20,879 bases of DNA, taken from positions 1 through 20,879 of the forward strand of contig CAZQVN010000063.1 in assembly GCA_964596775.1 (NCBI GenBank). The letters run 5' to 3'. A program made the position numbers and the translations under genes. Under the pieces are notes generated by a model, which was not told where the DNA came from, ran no database searches, and was given only the letters and a program-made list of their open reading frames with translations. Each line of letters starts with the position of its first letter. Position 1 is the stretch's first letter. Of the stretch, positions 8,058-15,566 are shown one piece after another. Source of the stretch: CAZQVN01 sp964596775 (GTDB lineage Bacteria > Eisenbacteria > RBG-16-71-46 > JABDJR01 > JAWXBZ01).

Positions 8058-10286
8058 TCAGCGACCCATGAGGCGGATCCGGGCCAGCAGTTCCTCCATC
8101 CGGACCACCGCGGGGGTCTTTTCGGCGCCGGCGGTCAGGCGTTCCAGCGTGTTCCGGACGCGCGTGCGGTCCTCGAGCCGCAGCGCGATGTCGAGCGCCG
8201 ACTGGGCGCTCCAGGGGTCGCCGCCGCCGTCGGCATCCAGGTTCTTCAGGAGGTATTCCTCCGCCCTGTCCATGTCGAGATACTCGGGATGGGCTGCGTA
8301 CGCCTCGTCGCAACCCCGGCAGTTGCCGCGCGACGCCCCCGAATACAGGTTCGCCAGGCAGATGAGCGCCTTTCCATGGTCGGGCCTGAGCTGGACCGTC
8401 CGGCGGTAGGCTTCCTCGGCCTCCACGAGCTGGTGATCGAGGTCGTGGGAATACCCGAGGTCGTACCACAGACCGGCGTTCGCGGTGTCCGCGGCGATCA
8501 ACCCGCGCAGGATCTCCCGCGCTTCGGCGCCGCGGTTCGACTGCACGCGCAGATTCGCGAGCGTGCGGAGGGCCGCCGTGTCATCCTCCTTCAGCTCCAG
8601 GGCGCGGAGGATCGCCGTCTCCGCCTCGTCCATCTTCCGGCGGCGGAGACGCGCGTTGGCGAGGTCCCTCCAGCTCCGCGCGGAATCGGGCTCCATCACC
8701 GTGACCTGTTCGAAGATCCGCTCCGCCTCGTCGCCGCGGCCGAGCCTCTGGAAAATTCGGGCCAGGTTGCGCTGAAGGGTCGCCGATCCCGGCAGCCGGC
8801 CCGCCGCTTCCACGCCCGCCGCCTCGGCGTTGGCGGCCTCCCCCGACTCCGAGGCGCAGAGCGCCGACACGGCCACGAGCAGCGGCGCGTCCTTCCCGGC
8901 CGGCGGAAGTCGACCCAGCCTGTCCAGCGCCAGCGGGCAGTCGCGCGCGGCGTACGCGTCGAGAACGAGACGCACGCTGTCCGCGGCCGCGGAGCGGCGA
9001 AACCGCCCGGCCCCATCGGAGAGATGGAGCGCCAGGGCCACCGCGGCCGGGTTCCCCGGGTTTCGATCCAGCGATCGCCGCACGGCCTCGCGGGCCGGCT
9101 CCTCATGACCGTCCAGCCAGAGCGTGGCCGCGCGGTCCAGCTCCGCGGCGGCGGCCGCGAGATCCTCCGGGCCCGGGTCACGGGGCCGGAGGCCCTGAAC
9201 GAGGAGGACGGCCGCCAGCACGATCGCGAAGGCGAAACCGGCGGCCTTCACCGGCTCCGCCGCCATGCCGTCCCAGGCGCGGGTCGCGAGGCCGGGCGGG
9301 ACCGCGCGAACCTCCCCGCCGGCCAGGAAACGGGCAAGGTCCTCCCCCATCTCCCCGGCCGAGGCGTAGCGGTGTTCCGGCCGCCGGGCCAGGGCCTTCA
9401 GGGCGATCTTCTCCAGCGGCTTCGGAATGGCCGGGTCGATCCGCCGCGGAGCGGGAACGCGACCGTACCGCACGGCCTTGAGCAGGTCCTCGCGGCTCGC
9501 CTCGGACCGGGCCGGCTTGCGCGTGATCAGCTCGTAGAGGATGAGCCCGAGTCCGTGGACGTCGGTGCGCGCGTCCGGCGCGCCGCCGTCCGCCTGCTCG
9601 GGCGCCATGTAGCGGGGCGTGCCGACGAGTTCGCCGGTGAGCGTGAGACCGGGCACGTCCTCCCAGGCGCTCAGGCCGAAGTCGACGAGCACGGCGGTTC
9701 CGTCGGGGCGGAGAAGGACGTTCTGCGGCTTGAGGTCGCGGTGGAGCACGCCGCACGAGTGGGCGGAGTGGACGGCCTCGCACAGCGAGCGGACGACCGC
9801 GGCCGCCGCCTCGATCGACAGCGATTCCATGATTTGGTGGAGCGGCGCGCCGTCCACGAGATCCATGACGAGGTACGGCATCTCGCCGTGCATCCCCGTT
9901 TCGTGAATGCGGACGATGGAATCGTGCGAAAGCTGGGCCAGGTTTTCGGCCTCGCGCCGGAACCGCTCGAGCATGCGCGGACCGAGCAGCGGCGCCAGGG
10001 GGAGCAGCTTCAGGGCGAACGTCCGGCCGTCCTTCTCCACCCGGTAGACGATCCCCATGCCGCCGCGGCCGACTTCCGCCTGAACCCGGTAGGCGCCGAT
10101 CGTGTCCGGAACGGCGGGGGTGCCGGTGAACATGCCGTCGATGTCCAGCGCGGCGCGGAGCGCGGCGAGCAGGTCGTCACCGGAGCCGGGATGCTCCGAG
10201 GCAAACGCTTCCGGGGTCAGCGACGGCGTTTCCTCGCGCCGCTCCAGAAACTCGACGATCAGCTCTTCCAGCCGCTCGTCAGCCAT
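8058..10286 (-). CDS. Membrane Ser/Thr protein kinase (Hanks type) with TPR region
   Basis: A 742-residue receptor-like kinase. The N-terminal segment (about 1-64) is acidic and helical. The kinase domain (about 66-325) has every key element: Gly-rich loop GRGGMG (73-78), Lys93 in ALKLL, HRDLKPQN (182-189), DFG (202-204), and GTPRYMAPEQ (222-231). It should therefore be catalytically active. A single membrane helix (about 349-365) separates it from a long helical TPR region (about 375-740), expected outside the membrane if the kinase is cytoplasmic. A CxGC pair (CRGC) sits in the late TPR region. Its start overlaps the sigma factor stop by 8 nt, which implies translational coupling and a shared operon. 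Pairing of ECF sigma factors with such kinases is known in Planctomycetes and other phyla; here the kinase probably controls that sigma factor by phosphorylation. The TPR part may sense a ligand or bind partners (inference). Confidence 0.93.
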   Translation of the reverse strand: MADERLEELIVEFLERREETPSLTPEAFASEHPGSGDDLLAALRAALDIDGMFTGTPAVPDTIGAYRVQAEVGRGGMGIVYRVEKDGRTFALKLLPLAPLLGPRMLERFRREAENLAQLSHDSIVRIHETGMHGEMPYLVMDLVDGAPLHQIMESLSIEAAAAVVRSLCEAVHSAHSCGVLHRDLKPQNVLLRPDGTAVLVDFGLSAWEDVPGLTLTGELVGTPRYMAPEQADGGAPDARTDVHGLGLILYELITRKPARSEASREDLLKAVRYGRVPAPRRIDPAIPKPLEKIALKALARRPEHRYASAGEMGEDLARFLAGGEVRAVPPGLATRAWDGMAAEPVKAAGFAFAIVLAAVLLVQGLRPRDPGPEDLAAAAAELDRAATLWLDGHEEPAREAVRRSLDRNPGNPAAVALALHLSDGAGRFRRSAAADSVRLVLDAYAARDCPLALDRLGRLPPAGKDAPLLVAVSALCASESGEAANAEAAGVEAAGRLPGSATLQRNLARIFQRLGRGDEAERIFEQVTVMEPDSARSWRDLANARLRRRKMDEAETAILRALELKEDDTAALRTLANLRVQSNRGAEAREILRGLIAADTANAGLWYDLGYSHDLDHQLVEAEEAYRRTVQLRPDHGKALICLANLYSGASRGNCRGCDEAYAAHPEYLDMDRAEEYLLKNLDADGGGDPWSAQSALDIALRLEDRTRVRNTLERLTAGAEKTPAVVRMEELLARIRLMGR

Positions 10287-10890
10287 GGGCCGGTTTCCGG
10301 AGCGTCAGGGCGAGGCGGGCCAGCGCGCGGTTGTAGAGCTTGGACGCGGCCTCCGGAGTCTTCCCCATCGCCGCCGCCGCCTCCTGATTCGAGAGCTCCT
10401 CGATCCTCCGCAGCAGGACGACTTCGCGCATGGCGTCGGGGAGCCGCTCCAGTGCGCGTTCGAGGCTCTCGTAGCGCGCCCGGTCGGTGTAGGTGACCGC
10501 ACCCGCCGGCGCCCCGAACCCTTCCAGGACCGAGTCGGTCAGCGGCACTTCACCCTGTCGTTTCATCGCGCCGTAGTAGTCGGCCTTGGACCGGATCTTG
10601 TTGAGCACGCAGGCATGGAGATAGCGGTTCAGCGAATCGGGATGGATCGGCTCGAAGCGGTTCAGGTCGGACAGGGCGTCCCGAAAGACCGAGTGGAGGA
10701 TGTCCTCGGACTCGAGGCGCGACCGAAGCCCGGGCCCCAGCCGGAAACGGATGAAGAGGATGAGCTGATCCCGGTAGCGCCGGTACAGGGGCTCCCATGC
10801 GGCGGAATCGCCGGACTGGATGCGCCGGACCAGGTCGAGTGACGTTTCCCGGTTTTCGCTGGCGTCTGGGACCACGGGCCTCCCATGCAT
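10279..10890 (-). CDS. ECF-type RNA polymerase sigma factor
   Basis: Sigma factor of 203 residues from ATG 10890 (205 from a TTG two codons earlier). Region 2 (about 19-88) has the ECF pattern, with SGDSAAW and SEDILHSVF near the -10-binding helices. Region 4 (about 141-195) has LPDAMREVVLLR, followed by the helix-turn-helix LSNQEAAAAMGKTPEAASKL that recognises the -35 element. The linker is long for an ECF factor. No anti-sigma gene is next to it; instead it overlaps the membrane kinase by 8 nt (ATGGCTGA contains both start and stop). No strong Shine-Dalgarno is visible before either start. Its targets cannot be read directly; the secreted-protein genes downstream on the same strand are candidates. 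Confidence 0.9.
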   Translation of the reverse strand: MHGRPVVPDASENRETSLDLVRRIQSGDSAAWEPLYRRYRDQLILFIRFRLGPGLRSRLESEDILHSVFRDALSDLNRFEPIHPDSLNRYLHACVLNKIRSKADYYGAMKRQGEVPLTDSVLEGFGAPAGAVTYTDRARYESLERALERLPDAMREVVLLRRIEELSNQEAAAAMGKTPEAASKLYNRALARLALTLRKPAHG

Positions 10891-10972
10891 GTACAAGCAG
10901 TAACGGAGGTTGTGATGCTGGGGACGGGTACAAGGATATCACAGGGGGGAAAGGGTGGAGGGAGGGGCAGCC

Positions 10973-12010
10973 CTACTCCGGCCCCGCGAATCCCGTCAGC
11001 GGGTGCCCGTAGTACGCTCCCGTCTTCCAGGCCGTCTTGTTCCAGACGGGATTGTCCATGCGGACTTCGACCGGCACGATGACCCGGTCGCTTCCGAGCC
11101 TGTTGGAGGTGGCGATGCCGTTGTCGAAACTGCCGTCCGCCTTCACGGTGAACTTGACCACCCGGGCCAGCTTGCCGCCGGCCAGGCACTTGATCTCGTA
11201 ATCCCCGGGATGCGCGCTCAGGTCGTAGTTCGGCTCATAGCCGGAGGCGGCCTTTTCCGCGCTGCCGTACACGCCGATCAGCTCGCAGTCGACCTCCCAC
11301 CACATCCGCATCGTCGGATCGAAATCCTTCACGTCACCGATGCCGCACCCCTCGTTCTTGGCCACCTCGACGCCGTTGTGGAACAGGAACGTCTTGACGC
11401 CGCCCGGACGCCCGCGATACCAGGTGACGATGTGCAGTCCGCGGTCGCTCATGTACAGGTAGCCGATGGGAAGGCGCCAGTCGTCGTTGACGAACACGTC
11501 CGCCGTCCCCTCGTCCTTGGGATTGATGAGAAATTTCTCGTACTGGAACGACCCTTCGTAGACGACGGCGTTCGTTTCCATGAGTTCGTTGCGGACGCCG
11601 ATCGAGAACTCGATCGTTCCGCCGGGGATCTTGCCGGGATAGATGAGGCCCGTCTTCGAGGACCGTCTGCTCCCGACCATGATCTCCCACCGGTTGTCGT
11701 GATTCCAGACCTCGTCCAGCGAGGCGTCCATCCGCAACGGGGGATTTCCCGCCGCGCGAAACTCCACCCAGGGCTGCGACCCGCTCGGCAGCGCGCCGTA
11801 AAGATGGCACTTGAGTTCCGGGAAGAGGACGAGATCGGTCTTCTTGCACCCTTCATCGCCCATGAAACAGCTGCTCTGGCTGACGGTGATCCGGATCGTG
11901 TCCTTGGCCACGGCCAGCTCGTCGGCGGCCTGTGCCGGGAGGGGCGCTGCGAGGAGAAAAAACGCCGGAAACGAACAACGCACTATCGTGGAGCGCACGA
12001 AACGGATCAT
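10973..12010 (-). CDS. Secreted protein of unknown function
   Basis: I do not recognise this 345-residue protein. A basic N-terminus, hydrophobic core (about 14-24) and AQA-AD site (cleavage near residue 28) make a good signal peptide. The mature protein has six cysteines, three near the start (48, 55, 68) and three late (222, 242, 275), fitting three disulfides. It is rich in Trp, Tyr and Gly and reads as beta-rich. Much of the centre (about 110-215) alternates strands with turns such as DDWRLP and WYRGRPGG. There is no membrane anchor, lipobox or shared C-terminal module. GGGGGAG five to six nt before the ATG supports the start; the same reading frame stays open far upstream only as a shadow of the radical SAM gene. 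It follows that gene on the same strand after 161 nt that contain a candidate promoter. Confidence 0.8.
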   Translation of the reverse strand: MIRFVRSTIVRCSFPAFFLLAAPLPAQAADELAVAKDTIRITVSQSSCFMGDEGCKKTDLVLFPELKCHLYGALPSGSQPWVEFRAAGNPPLRMDASLDEVWNHDNRWEIMVGSRRSSKTGLIYPGKIPGGTIEFSIGVRNELMETNAVVYEGSFQYEKFLINPKDEGTADVFVNDDWRLPIGYLYMSDRGLHIVTWYRGRPGGVKTFLFHNGVEVAKNEGCGIGDVKDFDPTMRMWWEVDCELIGVYGSAEKAASGYEPNYDLSAHPGDYEIKCLAGGKLARVVKFTVKADGSFDNGIATSNRLGSDRVIVPVEVRMDNPVWNKTAWKTGAYYGHPLTGFAGPE

Positions 12011-12114
12011 CGAGACTCCCCCTGGTGGACGCGCCCGGCAGCCGGGGCGTTGAAGTTTCCCGATCCCGTTCGCCGGGCAGGGCGGTCCGGATCGGAAAGG
12101 TCGGATCGGAGGGA

Positions 12115-12144
12115 AGTAAAGCGCAGGGATCTTCGGCGGTGCAA
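12115..12144 (-). promoter_or_regulatory. Candidate promoter for the 345-residue secreted protein gene
   Basis: On the minus strand TTGCAC (12139-12144) and TTTACT (12115-12120) are spaced by 18 nt. They lie in the 161-nt gap downstream of the radical SAM stop and about 105 nt before the ATG. Matches to the sigma70 consensus are moderate, so this is a suggestion only. If real, the gene can be transcribed separately from the radical SAM gene. Confidence 0.3.
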
Positions 12145-12171
12145 GCGTTTCCCGAAGACCGGAACGGTTGC

Positions 12172-13752
12172 CTAGACCGTGACGGACACTTCCGGCTTTT
12201 CGGTCATCACTTTCTTCCGGGCCGCGGCGTCCAGCCCTTCCAGGTAGGCGTTCTGATTGTGCATCAGGGCCCCGGCAGGGAGCGCGTCCCAGAAGACTCC
12301 GAGCGATTTCTTCACGTAGTCCTCGTAGAAGCTCGGGAGCTGTCTCGTTTCGCCGTTGAAGAAGCTGACCACCGAGGGATCGGTGTCGAGCAGGCTGCGG
12401 ACCTGCTTGTGATACTGGATCCGGCCGAACCCTTCCGAGGAAACGGCGCGCACGAAGTTCATCGACTTGACGATCCCGCCCTGGTTCGCGGCGAGGCGCT
12501 TCATGATCCGCGGCCAGGAAAACGAGTAGCTGGTGAGGTCGATGACGTGGTCGTAGAACTCGGTCCACTCGTAGTTCTTCGGCTTCACGTTGATGGCGTG
12601 GTTGTTGTTGAGGAAGTGGAACGGGAACGGCAGCACGCGGTTGTCGCGCTGGAGTCCGAGGTTCAGCTTCGTGGCCTGGCCGAACGCGGTGAGCAGCGAA
12701 TAGCCGGGAAACGCGCCCGGGCAGAGATCGATGAACTTCTTCGTCAGCTCGAACGGCTCGGCCCCCTCGTCGCAGTCGAGACCGAGGACGAAGTTGGCCT
12801 GCACGTAGGGGATGTAGCGCATGATCATGTTGATGTGATCCGCCACCTGGTGCACCTTGTCCAGGCCGTGCTGCTTGCCGGTCTTCGACTTGTTCCCCAT
12901 GTCGTACCAGGATTCCACGCCCGGGAGAACGGCCATGAAGCCGTTCTTCTTCAGCCGCTTGAGGTGCGGCTCGGCCAGCAGCGACAGCGAGCTCTCGGAG
13001 ATGAACCGGATCCCGCCGTTCGGCGCGGCCTGCTCGATGGCGTTCATGTAGTCGTCGAAACGGACGCCGAAGTTCGGGTCGTGCCAGCCGACGATCGGGT
13101 CCTTCAGTTTCGTGAGCAGGAACCTGAGATCGTCGCGGATCTGGTCGTAGCTGAGCGGCTGGTAGTCCACATCGGCGTCGATGCAGAAGCTGCACGTGTA
13201 CGGGCAGCCCAGGCTGCCGATCATCGGCACGACCTTGATCGTCGGCGCCTTGGCGATCGTCGGCTCGATGAACTTCCAGCGCTCCTGGACCCCCGGGAGT
13301 TCCAGCGGCTGCTTGAGCGCGGACAGGTGAACGCCTTCCGGCCGGTGCTGCGCGCACTCCGTCAGGACATCGTTGACCAGGGCCCGGTCGGTGAACCCGA
13401 GCACGTAGTCGAAATACTTGACCGCGTCCTCCGGGTAGGCCCGCGCATGAGGGCCGCCCAGCACGGTGACCGTCCCACGCTTCCGGTACAGGTTGCTGAT
13501 GGCCATGGCCAGCTGCGCCGCCTGCGTGAACGCGCTGATGAACAGGATGTCGGTTTCGGACTGGAGTTCCTTGTGAAGATCCTCGAACCCGGTGTAGCAG
13601 ATGAAGTTGACGTCGTGACCGGCCTCCTCGCACCAGACCCCCAGAACCTGGGGCATGATGCCGGCCTGGTTCGCGTGCATGAGGCGGGCGTAAAGCGCCG
13701 TCGTCGGCCCTTCGGTGGTCAGGTCGAGAATCGTGATTCGGAGACGTCGCAC
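12172..13752 (-). CDS. B12-binding-domain radical SAM protein
   Basis: Radical SAM enzyme of about 526 residues. The N-terminal part (about 5-135) looks like a Rossmann-type cobalamin-binding domain (strand ITILDL, then ILFISAF and TVTVLGGPHA), but the classic DxHxxG base-off motif is absent. The radical SAM core begins near 172 and carries the 4Fe-4S cluster motif CPYTCSFC (Cys183, Cys187, Cys190). VGWHDPNFGV (221-230) and ISESS (251-255) follow, as expected for the TIM-barrel strands of this superfamily. The last 130 or so residues are an aromatic-rich region I cannot assign. The substrate is unknown. I chose GTG 13752 because similarity-like sequence starts there (RRLRITILD) and GGGG lies about 7 nt upstream; an in-frame ATG at 13878 would add 42 residues that look non-coding. 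Next on the same strand is a secreted protein; a functional link is only possible, not shown. Confidence 0.87.
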   Translation of the reverse strand: MRRLRITILDLTTEGPTTALYARLMHANQAGIMPQVLGVWCEEAGHDVNFICYTGFEDLHKELQSETDILFISAFTQAAQLAMAISNLYRKRGTVTVLGGPHARAYPEDAVKYFDYVLGFTDRALVNDVLTECAQHRPEGVHLSALKQPLELPGVQERWKFIEPTIAKAPTIKVVPMIGSLGCPYTCSFCIDADVDYQPLSYDQIRDDLRFLLTKLKDPIVGWHDPNFGVRFDDYMNAIEQAAPNGGIRFISESSLSLLAEPHLKRLKKNGFMAVLPGVESWYDMGNKSKTGKQHGLDKVHQVADHINMIMRYIPYVQANFVLGLDCDEGAEPFELTKKFIDLCPGAFPGYSLLTAFGQATKLNLGLQRDNRVLPFPFHFLNNNHAINVKPKNYEWTEFYDHVIDLTSYSFSWPRIMKRLAANQGGIVKSMNFVRAVSSEGFGRIQYHKQVRSLLDTDPSVVSFFNGETRQLPSFYEDYVKKSLGVFWDALPAGALMHNQNAYLEGLDAAARKKVMTEKPEVSVTV

Positions 13753-14019
13753 GTGAACCCCATTCCGGGTGGAAGTATGTCCGCAACCATCACGAGCGGA
13801 GGCAGGCCGGAGTTCAAGCTCAGCGCGCGCAAACAGCAAGGGGCGGTATCGGGCAACCGCCGCCTCGGACAGATTCAATACTCAATCACCTTGTAGAGTA
13901 GTCGGAACCGGGCCTTCTGAACAGGCCCAAAGCGAAAAAAAGGGGGGAGGAATCATGCTCCCGCCCTCGACCACCCGACTCATTGACCGGAAAATCCCAC
14001 CCCCCTAGCATCCGGACCC
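13753..14019. other. Divergent intergenic region with AT-rich island, hairpin and a possible tiny ORF
   Basis: This stretch separates the minus-strand radical SAM gene from the plus-strand membrane-protein pair. A less GC-rich island lies at about 13870-13905. A 6-bp perfect stem, GGGCCT / AGGCCC, is at 13910-13928. An A7 run followed by GGGGGGAGG (13934-13950) precedes ATG 13955, which opens a 17-codon frame ending at TAG 14006-14008. That tiny frame overlaps the candidate promoter of the next gene, so at most one of the two readings is likely to be important. Upstream promoter elements for the radical SAM gene should also lie here, but I could not pick a convincing one. Confidence 0.4.
13983..14011 (+). 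promoter_or_regulatory. Candidate sigma70-type promoter abutting the start of the 158-residue protein gene
   Basis: TTGACC (13983-13988, 5/6 to consensus) and TAGCAT (14006-14011, 4/6) are separated by exactly 17 nt. The predicted start of transcription (about 14018-14020) coincides with ATG 14020, and no Shine-Dalgarno lies between. This suggests a leaderless mRNA. Confidence 0.45.
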
Positions 14020-14496
14020 ATGACCCGCACCCGCCTGGTCCAGATCCACGCGCTCCTGCTTCTCCTGGTCGGCGCCTCGCTGTACGACACCGTCACCGGA
14101 AAGGAACACTGGCCGATCTCCCCCTATGCCATGTATTCGGGGGTGGTGAACAGCCGGTCGCTGACGCTCATCCGGGCGTTCGGCGTCACCGTGGACGTTC
14201 CGGAACAGGAAATCCCGCTGCTGTCGTCCGAATTCATCCATCCGTTCGACCCGTCGCGGTTCAACCTGGCGCTGCGGCTGTTCGAGGATCGCGGCGACCC
14301 CGCGGTGATCCGCGAAGCGCTCGAAGACTGCCTGGAGCGCTACGATGCGCGGCGGGTGGCCGGGCTTCACGACGGGCCGCCGTTCCGGGCGATTCGGCTC
14401 TACCGCCTCTACTGGAAACTGGACGCCCGGGCGGCCAACGCGGACCGGCCGCACAATCGGAAGCTGATCGGGGAAGTCGTGAGGGAACCCCGGTGA
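14020..14496 (+). CDS. Small membrane-anchored protein paired with an HTTM-family protein
   Basis: Protein of 158 residues with no function I can name. Residues 8-22 form one hydrophobic helix (a signal anchor or uncleaved signal) after a short basic start. Directly after it comes HWPISPYAMYSG (30-41), a Trp/Pro/Tyr motif that I recall from small proteins beside HTTM genes in other bacteria. The rest (about 45-158) is a soluble, charged alpha/beta region probably facing the periplasm. Its stop codon overlaps the GTG start of the HTTM gene in the tetranucleotide GTGA, so the two proteins are translationally coupled and probably act together. No Shine-Dalgarno precedes ATG 14020; a promoter-like pair ends 8 nt before it. 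Confidence 0.78.
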   Translation: MTRTRLVQIHALLLLLVGASLYDTVTGKEHWPISPYAMYSGVVNSRSLTLIRAFGVTVDVPEQEIPLLSSEFIHPFDPSRFNLALRLFEDRGDPAVIREALEDCLERYDARRVAGLHDGPPFRAIRLYRLYWKLDARAANADRPHNRKLIGEVVREPR

Positions 14497-15566
14497 GGAG
14501 GCGGCCGGACGCGCGCCGAGCCGGGCAACCGCATCGATCCGGGCAACCGCGGCGGTCCGGCGCGGCCGGGCCCGGGCGGACGCGCGGTTCCGCACCGTTC
14601 ATCGACCGCTGGATGCGCTTCTGGTTCGAACCCGCGGGGCCCGAAAACCTGGCGGTGTGCCGGATTCTCTTCTACGGGTCGTTCTTCCTCTACTACCTGG
14701 GACGCGACTTCAGCGCCTGGGCCACCGTCTCCGATGTGTTCTGGATGCCGATCTGGCTGTACGCGCCGCTGTCCTTCGAGAGCCTGACGCCGGGACTCCT
14801 GAACGCGATGCAATGGGTCTGGCGGGCTTCGCTTCTCCTCGCCTGCGTCGGCCTGTTCACGCGGGTCGCCACGATCGTGGCCTTCCTCCCCGGCCTGTTC
14901 CTGCTCGGCCTGCCCAACAACTTCGGCATGACGAACCACTCGGACGGCCTGGTGGTGATCCTCTGCCTGATCCTGGCCGTGTCCTCCTGCGGGGATCGCT
15001 GGTCGCTGGACGAGGTGCGGCGCCGGCGCGGCCGCGTGATGCCGCCCGGCCTTTGCCCGAACCGGACTCCCGGCCTTCCCGGGCTCGCGGACCCGCCGGC
15101 AACCAGCGGCGAGTACACCTGGCCGGTGCGCGCCGCGCAGGTGACGTTCGCGCTGATCTTCGTCGCGGCGGGCGTGTCCAAGCTCAAGCGCTCCGGCCTC
15201 GAGTGGGTTTTCTCGGACACGATGCCGATCCTCCTGATCACGCACCAGTACCAGAACCCCGGCACCCTGCTGTCGCTGGGGCTCGACATCGCCCGGGACC
15301 AGATCGCCTGCAAGGCGATCGCCCTCGGCACGATCCTTCTCGAGATCGGCTATCCGCTGGCGCTGTTCCACCGCACGTCGCGGTGGATCATCGTTCCCGC
15401 GGTGTTCCTCATGCAGCTCGGCATCCGTTACGTGATGGGGCCGGTCTTCTTCCCGTTCCTGATCTGCAACCTGTTCTGGGCTCCGTGGGATCGGGTGATC
15501 AGGGCCGCCGCGCGAACAGTCTCGAGTTCCCGAGCCCCCACTTCCGCAGCAGGAAGCGCGCCATGA
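14493..15566 (+). CDS. HTTM-domain (vitamin K-dependent gamma-carboxylase-like) integral membrane protein
   Basis: Polytopic membrane protein of about 357 residues. Hydrophobic segments lie near 55-70, 112-140, 152-166, 215-230, 276-292, 299-318 and 318-330. The pattern PNNFGMTNHSDGLV (141-154) and the segment around GVSKLKRSGLEW (227-238) match bacterial HTTM proteins, the family related to the membrane half of vitamin K-dependent carboxylase. Whether the bacterial forms are carboxylases is not established. The start GTG 14493 overlaps the preceding stop (GTGA) and has GAGGG 7 nt upstream; this gives an odd Arg/Gly-rich cytoplasmic leader of about 35 residues. ATG 14611 is a shorter alternative but would cut the conserved-looking FIDRW. 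The 3' end overlaps the convergent glycosyltransferase gene by 68 nt. Confidence 0.83.
   Translation: MRRRPDARRAGQPHRSGQPRRSGAAGPGRTRGSAPFIDRWMRFWFEPAGPENLAVCRILFYGSFFLYYLGRDFSAWATVSDVFWMPIWLYAPLSFESLTPGLLNAMQWVWRASLLLACVGLFTRVATIVAFLPGLFLLGLPNNFGMTNHSDGLVVILCLILAVSSCGDRWSLDEVRRRRGRVMPPGLCPNRTPGLPGLADPPATSGEYTWPVRAAQVTFALIFVAAGVSKLKRSGLEWVFSDTMPILLITHQYQNPGTLLSLGLDIARDQIACKAIALGTILLEIGYPLALFHRTSRWIIVPAVFLMQLGIRYVMGPVFFPFLICNLFWAPWDRVIRAAARTVSSSRAPTSAAGSAP

Noticed and set aside
8289..10496. 735-codon plus-strand open frame
   Set aside because: Antisense to the kinase and sigma factor, which carry complete motifs on the minus strand.
12011..13786. Upstream extension of the 345-residue secreted protein frame
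   Set aside because: The extension is an alternative frame of the radical SAM gene. A Shine-Dalgarno and signal peptide place the true start at 12010.
11932..13896. 654-codon plus-strand open frame
   Set aside because: Antisense to the radical SAM gene with its CxxxCxxC motif; the antisense translation is Val/Glu/Arg-biased.
13910..13928. GGGCCT/AGGCCC hairpin as a terminator
   Set aside because: It is followed by A's on the plus strand and preceded by T's on the minus strand, the wrong arrangement for either direction.
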